Below, piece after piece: positions 4,412 to 8,442 of a stretch of 8,442 bases of DNA (its first letter is position 1; each line of letters starts with the position of its first letter). The notes under the pieces were generated by a model. The model saw nothing but the letters and a program-made list of their open reading frames with translations, had not been told where the DNA came from and did no database searches. Source of the stretch: Patescibacteria group bacterium UBA6257 (GTDB lineage Bacteria; Patescibacteriota; Minisyncoccia; UBA6257). The stretch is taken from the NCBI GenBank assembly GCA_002440845.1, contig DJVL01000005.1, positions 1-8,442 on the forward strand, written 5' to 3'. A program made the translations under genes and the position numbers.

Positions 4412-6583
4412 ATGGACAAAATTTATAATCACCAAAAGACAGAAAAAAAAATATATCATTTATGGAACAAATCGGGATTCTTTAATCCGGATAAACTGCC
4501 GGGAAAAAGAAAAGAACCATTTTGTATTATTATGCCTCCGCCTAACGCTAACGCTCCTTTGCATATCGGCCACGCTGTCGGCATTACCCTTGAGGATCTA
4601 ATGACGAGATACCAAAGAATGAAAGGGAAAAAAACATTATGGTTGCCCGGCACTGATCATGCCGGCTTTGAAACCCAAGTAGTTTTTGAGAAAAAACTCG
4701 CCAGCGAGGGAAAATCCGGCTATTCAATGAACAGAAAAGAATTTTACAAAGCTGTTTTAGAATTTACCAAAAAAAACAAAAAAACTGTAAAAAAACAGCT
4801 AAAAACCTTAGGCGCTTCCTGCGACTGGTCCCGGGAAAAATTTACTTTAGATAAAGATATCCAAAAAATAGTTTATCAAACCTTGGAAAAACTCTGGCAG
4901 GATGGATTGCTCTATAAAGGAAAAAGGCTGACCAATTATTGTTTTCATCACCAGACCGCTTTATCCGAACTGGAAGTCAAATACCAAAAAGAAAAAGGAA
5001 CTTTGTATTTTGTTAAATATGCCTTAAAAAATAAAAACGGCTTTATCGTAGTCGCCACCACCCGGCCGGAAACTATTCCCGGAGACACAGCTATCGCTGT
5101 CAATCCAAAAGACGAAAAATACCAAAAGTTAGTTGGAAAAATAGTTATTGAACCAATCACTGAAAGAGAAATTCCAATTATCAGCGATAAAAGAGTAGAA
5201 AAAGATTTTGGCACCGGCGCTTTAAAAATTACCCCGGCTCACGATTCTTTAGATTGGGAAATCGGCCAAGGGCATCAATTACCAATTAGAGAAACCCTGA
5301 CTTTGAAAGGGCTATTTAATGAATTGGCCGGTCCTTTAGCCGGTTTAAATATAACTCAGGCCCGGGAAAAAGCCATCCAATTGTTAAAAGAAAAAGGTGC
5401 TTTAGAAAAAGAAGAGGAATATTATCATGAAGTCGGCCATTGCTATAAATGCCAAGGCATTATAGAACCAATGTTAATGAACCAATGGTTTATCGCTATG
5501 ACTAAACCTTTTAAAAACAACCGGGGTGAAGAATTGTCTTTGCGAGACTTAGCTTTAAAAGCTGTAAAAAACGGGGAAATTAAAATTATCCCAAAAAATT
5601 TTGAAAAAGTTTTCCTCCACTGGATGAAAAATTTAAAAGACTGGAACATCACCAGACAAATCAGGTGGGGAATAAAAATGCCTGCCTTCCATTGCGAAAA
5701 TTGCCAGAGAGATTTCATTGACACTTCTTTTAAAATTAAAAAACAAAAAAAATGCCCTTATTGCTCCAGTGAAAAAATCTCAGCGGACCAAGATGTTTTG
5801 GACACTTGGGTCTCTTCCGGCCAATGGCCTTTTGCCGCCTTAATGGCTAATAAAGAAAAAGATTTCAAAACTTTTTACCCAACTTCAGTAATGGAAACAG
5901 GTTGGGATATTCTTTTTTTCTGGGTAGCCAGAATGGTTATGCTTGGCATTTATCGCACTGGGAAAATTCCTTTTAAAACGGTTTATCTTCATGGCTTGGT
6001 CCGGGATAAAGACAGACAAAAAATGTCCAAATCAAAAGGCAACGTCATTAATCCTTTATCAGTTATAGAGAATTACGGCACCGACGCTTTAAGAATGGCT
6101 CTCATTATTGGCAATACTGCTGGAAATGACATTGTTATTTCTGAGGAAAAAATAAGAGGGTACAGAAATTTTACCAACAAAATATGGAATGCTTCACGTT
6201 TCGTCCTGATGAATTTAAAAGATTTCTCTCCATCAAAAAAACCGGCTTTAACTTCAAAAGACAAAAAAATTCTAAAAGATTTGGAAAAAACGGAGAAAAA
6301 AATAACCGAATACTTAGAGCAATTTCATTTTTCTTTGGCTGGAGAGAATCTTTATCACTATTTTTGGCATACTTTTGCCGATAAAATCATTGAACAAATG
6401 AAAACCAGAATCAGGGAAAATAAAAATAAAGCATCGGCCCAATATGTTTTATATCAAATTTTATCCCGCTCTTTGGTTTTACTCCATCCTTTTATGCCTT
6501 TTGTCACAGAAGCAATTTGGCAGAAACTGCCAAAAGAAAAAGGGAAAAACAACCTCTTGATTATAGAAAAGTGGCCAAATTAA
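4412..6583 (+). CDS. valS: Valyl-tRNA synthetase, C-terminally short
   Basis: Class I synthetase that charges tRNA-Val and edits mischarged threonine. In order: N-terminal P-P-P-N with the HIGH motif (51-54) and P-G-T-D-H-A-G (79-85); the CP1 editing domain (about 195-345) with A-T-T-R-P-E-T (215-221), G-D-T-A (224-227) and T-P-A-H-D (274-278); a CxxC at 344-347; a four-Cys zinc ribbon at 428, 431, 448, 451; D-V-L-D-T-W (461-466); and K-M-S-K-S (538-542). The anticodon-binding helices run from about 585 to 705. The chain ends soon after H-P-F-M-P-F-V-T-E. At 723 residues it is much shorter than the usual 880-950 and lacks the C-terminal coiled-coil arm that contacts the tRNA corner. No frameshift explains this: prsW starts 19 bp on. 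GTDHAG and the editing motifs favour ValRS over IleRS or LeuRS. Confidence 0.95.
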   Translation: MDKIYNHQKTEKKIYHLWNKSGFFNPDKLPGKRKEPFCIIMPPPNANAPLHIGHAVGITLEDLMTRYQRMKGKKTLWLPGTDHAGFETQVVFEKKLASEGKSGYSMNRKEFYKAVLEFTKKNKKTVKKQLKTLGASCDWSREKFTLDKDIQKIVYQTLEKLWQDGLLYKGKRLTNYCFHHQTALSELEVKYQKEKGTLYFVKYALKNKNGFIVVATTRPETIPGDTAIAVNPKDEKYQKLVGKIVIEPITEREIPIISDKRVEKDFGTGALKITPAHDSLDWEIGQGHQLPIRETLTLKGLFNELAGPLAGLNITQAREKAIQLLKEKGALEKEEEYYHEVGHCYKCQGIIEPMLMNQWFIAMTKPFKNNRGEELSLRDLALKAVKNGEIKIIPKNFEKVFLHWMKNLKDWNITRQIRWGIKMPAFHCENCQRDFIDTSFKIKKQKKCPYCSSEKISADQDVLDTWVSSGQWPFAALMANKEKDFKTFYPTSVMETGWDILFFWVARMVMLGIYRTGKIPFKTVYLHGLVRDKDRQKMSKSKGNVINPLSVIENYGTDALRMALIIGNTAGNDIVISEEKIRGYRNFTNKIWNASRFVLMNLKDFSPSKKPALTSKDKKILKDLEKTEKKITEYLEQFHFSLAGENLYHYFWHTFADKIIEQMKTRIRENKNKASAQYVLYQILSRSLVLLHPFMPFVTEAIWQKLPKEKGKNNLLIIEKWPN

Positions 6584-6602
6584 TAATTTTCAATCAAAGT
6601 TT

Positions 6603-7328
6603 ATGCTTTCGCTTTTAATTTTATCAAGCTTGATAGGTCTTGCGCCTATTGCCCTTTGGCTGGTATTTTTTCTTTGGCAGGATATAAAAAAACCAGAACC
6701 TTTGCGTTGGCTCGTCATTCTTTTTTTTGTTGGCAGCCTAATTACTCCATTGGTTTGGTTTCTGGAGAATTTTTTTATCTCTAAAATTGGTATAGATGCA
6801 ACTTCTTTTTTACCCCTTGGTTTTTCATTGATAATTTATTTGGGAATCGCTATAATAGAAGAACTGGCAAAGTTTGCTGCGGTGGCGTTTATTTTAAGGG
6901 GAAATCGGCATTTTGATGAAGCTATTGACGCAATGATTTATCTTGTCGTGCTTGCCTTGGGCTTTGGAACGGTGGAAAATATTCTTATCGTCTTTCAAGA
7001 AATTTCCAGCCAGCAATTAATCCTGCCGATTTTGCAAATCACAACTTTAAGATTTGTCGGCGCCAATTTGCTCCATGCCCTTTCCTCTGGCATAATAGGA
7101 TTTTATTGGGCAATCAGTTTGGTTTCGGGAAAAAAACGTTATCTTGCCTTGGGACTATTTTTGGGAATATTGTTGCATTGGATTTTTAATGCTGCTATTA
7201 TAAACTTAAACAGCGAGGTAGTCTATCTGGCAAGCCTAATCTTATTTATCATCACCGTTTTTATCCTTTGGGCTTTTGATATTTTAAAAAATATCCAGAA
7301 ACCAATAAATTTAAACAAAAGGCAATAA
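6603..7328 (+). CDS. PrsW-family intramembrane metalloprotease
   Basis: A polytopic membrane protein of 241 residues with seven or eight likely membrane helices, beginning at residues 3-24 and 36-58. PrsW of Bacillus subtilis makes the first cut in the anti-sigma factor RsiW. Family motifs are visible: Glu86-Glu87-x-x-Lys90 in a membrane helix, F-D-E-A-I-D (104-109) followed by a Gly-rich helix and Glu125-Asn126, His158 in L-L-H-A-L-S-S-G, and His192 in L-L-H-W-I-F-N-A. The Glu and two His residues are the expected metal and catalytic set. No anti-sigma or sigma gene is nearby, so the substrate is unknown. It lies 19 bp after valS and 33 bp before hsp20, consistent with one operon. There is no Shine-Dalgarno site. 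Confidence 0.88.
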   Translation: MLSLLILSSLIGLAPIALWLVFFLWQDIKKPEPLRWLVILFFVGSLITPLVWFLENFFISKIGIDATSFLPLGFSLIIYLGIAIIEELAKFAAVAFILRGNRHFDEAIDAMIYLVVLALGFGTVENILIVFQEISSQQLILPILQITTLRFVGANLLHALSSGIIGFYWAISLVSGKKRYLALGLFLGILLHWIFNAAIINLNSEVVYLASLILFIITVFILWAFDILKNIQKPINLNKRQ

Positions 7329-7361
7329 AATATTTTTAAAACATAAATTAAATAATAAAAT

Positions 7362-7757
7362 ATGATAGCCAAACCAAAAAATACAAACGCCAATAATGAA
7401 AATAACTGGCCAATCTCTGAAGAAGAAGGAGAATTGGCAATAGATTTATTTGAAACCAAGGACGAACTTGTGCTTCAGGCGGCTATTGGCGGAGTAAAAG
7501 CCAGCGACCTTGATATCTCCATTGCCAATGATATGATTACCATCAAAGGCAAAAGAGACCAAAGCGAAGAAGAAAAAATAGAAGAAATTTATTATCAGGA
7601 ATGTTTTTGGGGGCCTTTTTCCCGGGCGATTATCCTGCCTCAGGAAATCAATGCTGACAAAGCCAAAGCTACTATAAAAAACGGTTTGCTTTCAATCCGA
7701 TTGCCAAAAATTTTAAAAACAAAAAAGAAAACTTTAGAAATTGAAGAGGAAGAATAA
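7362..7757 (+). CDS. Hsp20 / alpha-crystallin small heat shock protein
   Basis: An ATP-independent holdase that binds unfolding proteins, in the cytoplasm. The 131-residue product has a short Asn-rich N-terminus. The alpha-crystallin beta-sandwich runs from about residue 24 to 116 and includes E-L-V-L-Q-A-A-I-G-G-V (35-45), M-I-T-I-K-G-K-R (58-65), F-x-R-x-I-x-L-P (86-93) and the signature A-x-I-K-N-G-L-L-S-I-R-L-P-K (103-116). The acidic tail holds Leu-Glu-Ile (125-127), which could serve as the I-x-I docking motif. It is shorter than the typical ~145-160. No CIRCE-like or other heat-shock operator is visible upstream, and it is the last gene before a strong terminator, so it may simply follow operon transcription. 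Confidence 0.94.
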   Translation: MIAKPKNTNANNENNWPISEEEGELAIDLFETKDELVLQAAIGGVKASDLDISIANDMITIKGKRDQSEEEKIEEIYYQECFWGPFSRAIILPQEINADKAKATIKNGLLSIRLPKILKTKKKTLEIEEEE

Positions 7758-7782
7758 ATTAAAAAGCATCCATCCATAAATT

Positions 7783-7812
7783 AAAACCGCATTAAAAATT
7801 TAATGCGGTTTT
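7783..7812 (+). terminator. Intrinsic terminator of the tsaD-valS-prsW-hsp20 unit
   Basis: A perfect 13-bp stem (7783-7795 with 7800-7812, core ACCGCATTAA) with a four-base loop, followed by TGG and a T-run. It starts 25 bp after the hsp20 stop. Confidence 0.88.
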
Positions 7813-7838
7813 TGGTTTTTAAAAAATTATGCTAAACT
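7810..7838 (+). promoter_or_regulatory. Weak candidate promoter for tRNA-Leu
   Basis: A TG at 7830-7831, one base before TAAACT (7833-7838), resembles an extended -10 element. The -35 position (TTTTGG, 7810-7815, 17-bp spacing) is poor and overlaps the terminator T-run. The predicted start near 7845 is 9 nt before the tRNA. Confidence 0.35.
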
Positions 7839-7853
7839 AATTAATCATCTTTT

Positions 7854-7937
7854 GTCGGAGTGGCGGAATTGGCAGACGCGCTGGGTTTAGGACCCAGTAG
7901 GTTTAAACCTGTGAGAGTTCAAATCTCTCCTCCGACA
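7854..7937 (+). tRNA. tRNA-Leu (anticodon UAG)
   Basis: A class II tRNA of 84 nt. The acceptor stem is 7854-7860/7930-7936 with discriminator A7937. The anticodon stem is 7881-7885/7893-7897, with TAG at 7888-7890 in a TTTAGGA loop. The long variable arm (7898-7912) has an AGGTTTAAACCT hairpin. The T stem is 7913-7917/7925-7929 around TTCAAAT. CCA is not encoded. It stands between two hairpin terminators, so it is probably a single-gene unit. Confidence 0.96.
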
Positions 7938-7973
7938 CAAATAACAAAAATTAGCTAAATAAAACCAGCAATA

Positions 7974-8001
7974 AAAAACCGCCTTTATAAAGGCGGTTTT
8001 T
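7974..8001. terminator. Symmetric bidirectional terminator
   Basis: A perfect 28-base palindrome centred at 7987/7988, with core ACCGCCTTTATAAAGGCGGT, flanked by five A on the left and five T on the right. It can stop tRNA-Leu transcription on the plus strand and the convergent pilin gene, which ends 22 bp away, on the minus strand. Confidence 0.88.
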
Positions 8002-8022
8002 AGGGTTTTATTTTAAACAAAA

Positions 8023-8442
8023 TTACATATAGCTCCTTTCTATTCTCGCCTGAGGAAGTCCGGACGAATTTTGAGGCGTTGTTGTGCCTGTCCAAAAATT
8101 ACAATCCGTCGCGCCGCCACTAACAAACACACAAATCATATAAATTAATCCTTTAGCCAAAACCCCAATAGCAACACCAATTAAAGCATAAATTACCTGA
8201 TTTAAGGCTGTTTTTACTTTTCCCGGATCACCTGCAGCTGTAACATAAGTAAAACCAGCGTAAATCAACATTATAGCAGCCACAATAATCAAAGCAGAAA
8301 ATATCCAATTTAAAGCTTTGTTCAATATCCCTCCACCGCCAAAAATATTCGCTTCTCCCATTTCGACAAATGGAGCCTTTTGTATACCTTCACCTAACTC
8401 TTCATTAGCTCCTAAGGTTACGAACGGAGCAGAAAAAAAAGA
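8023..8442 (-). CDS. VirB2/TrbC-like pilin family membrane protein, partial (N-terminus off window)
   Basis: The frame is open from 8442 to a TAA at 8025-8023, giving 139 visible residues. An internal ATG at 8361 is probably not the start, because 27 codons upstream remain open and read like the end of a signal peptide (Phe-Phe-Ser-Ala-Pro-Phe-Val-Thr-Leu-Gly-Ala, then charged residues). Mature features are a Gly-rich stretch, a membrane helix at about visible residues 43-66 ending Thr-Ala-Ala-Gly, an Asp-Pro-Gly-Lys cytoplasmic turn (72-75), and a second helix at about 82-107. This two-helix hairpin is the VirB2/TrbC pilin plan, the subunit of type IV secretion or conjugative pili. A polar tail of about 30 residues follows, with Cys114 shortly after the membrane; that is unusual for VirB2. 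Without neighbours, a role in secretion is inferred from the fold only. Confidence 0.75.
   Translation of the reverse strand, partial: SFFSAPFVTLGANEELGEGIQKAPFVEMGEANIFGGGGILNKALNWIFSALIIVAAIMLIYAGFTYVTAAGDPGKVKTALNQVIYALIGVAIGVLAKGLIYMICVFVSGGATDCNFWTGTTTPQNSSGLPQARIERSYM

Noticed and set aside
4389..4601. Plus-strand ORF starting before valS
   Set aside because: It overlaps the conserved N-terminus of ValRS in another frame and has no recognisable product. ORF 6184-6384 inside valS is rejected for the same reason.

Overview
The window is AT-rich bacterial DNA, most likely from a member of the Candidate Phyla Radiation (Patescibacteria, Parcubacteria-like). This is inferred, not proven. 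The signs are short reduced proteins, very Lys/Asn/Ile-rich coding, almost no Shine-Dalgarno sites, tRNAs without an encoded CCA, a C-terminally shortened valyl-tRNA synthetase, and a set of surface genes (VirB2/TrbC-type pilin, CAP protein, sortase, Cys-rich secreted repeats) familiar from those genomes. TAA, TAG and TGA all end genes here, so the code is the standard bacterial one and not the UGA=Gly code of Gracilibacteria.

Region 1-1120 is a divergent pair of exported proteins. On the minus strand is a partial Cys-rich secreted protein with two four-cysteine repeats. It is easy to miss because it has no stop in the window. On the plus strand is a small putative lipoprotein. They are driven by back-to-back promoters whose -35 boxes are 14 bp apart. 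A hairpin terminator closes the lipoprotein gene.

Region 1139-3079 is a two-gene surface operon: a membrane-anchored CAP-domain protein, then a sortase starting with GTG. It has its own extended -10 promoter.

Region 3088-7812 looks like one long transcription unit: tRNA-Glu(UUC), tsaD (t6A tRNA modification), valS, a PrsW-type membrane protease and an Hsp20 chaperone. The gaps are 18 to 49 bp with no convincing internal terminator, and a strong hairpin follows hsp20. Translation genes and protein-quality genes are thus placed together.

Region 7813-8442 holds tRNA-Leu(UAG), then a symmetric hairpin that can serve both strands, then the 3' part of a minus-strand VirB2/TrbC-like pilin gene. 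That gene reads open to the window edge, so its true start and signal peptide lie mostly outside.

No CRISPR array, insertion sequence, integrase or toxin-antitoxin pair is visible. No stretch over 300 bases lacks a gene. The most distinctive signals are the four-Cys repeat protein, the 7-bp repeat tract embedded in tsaD, the CAP/sortase pair with an LPxT-like motif, and the tRNA-led translation/proteostasis operon.
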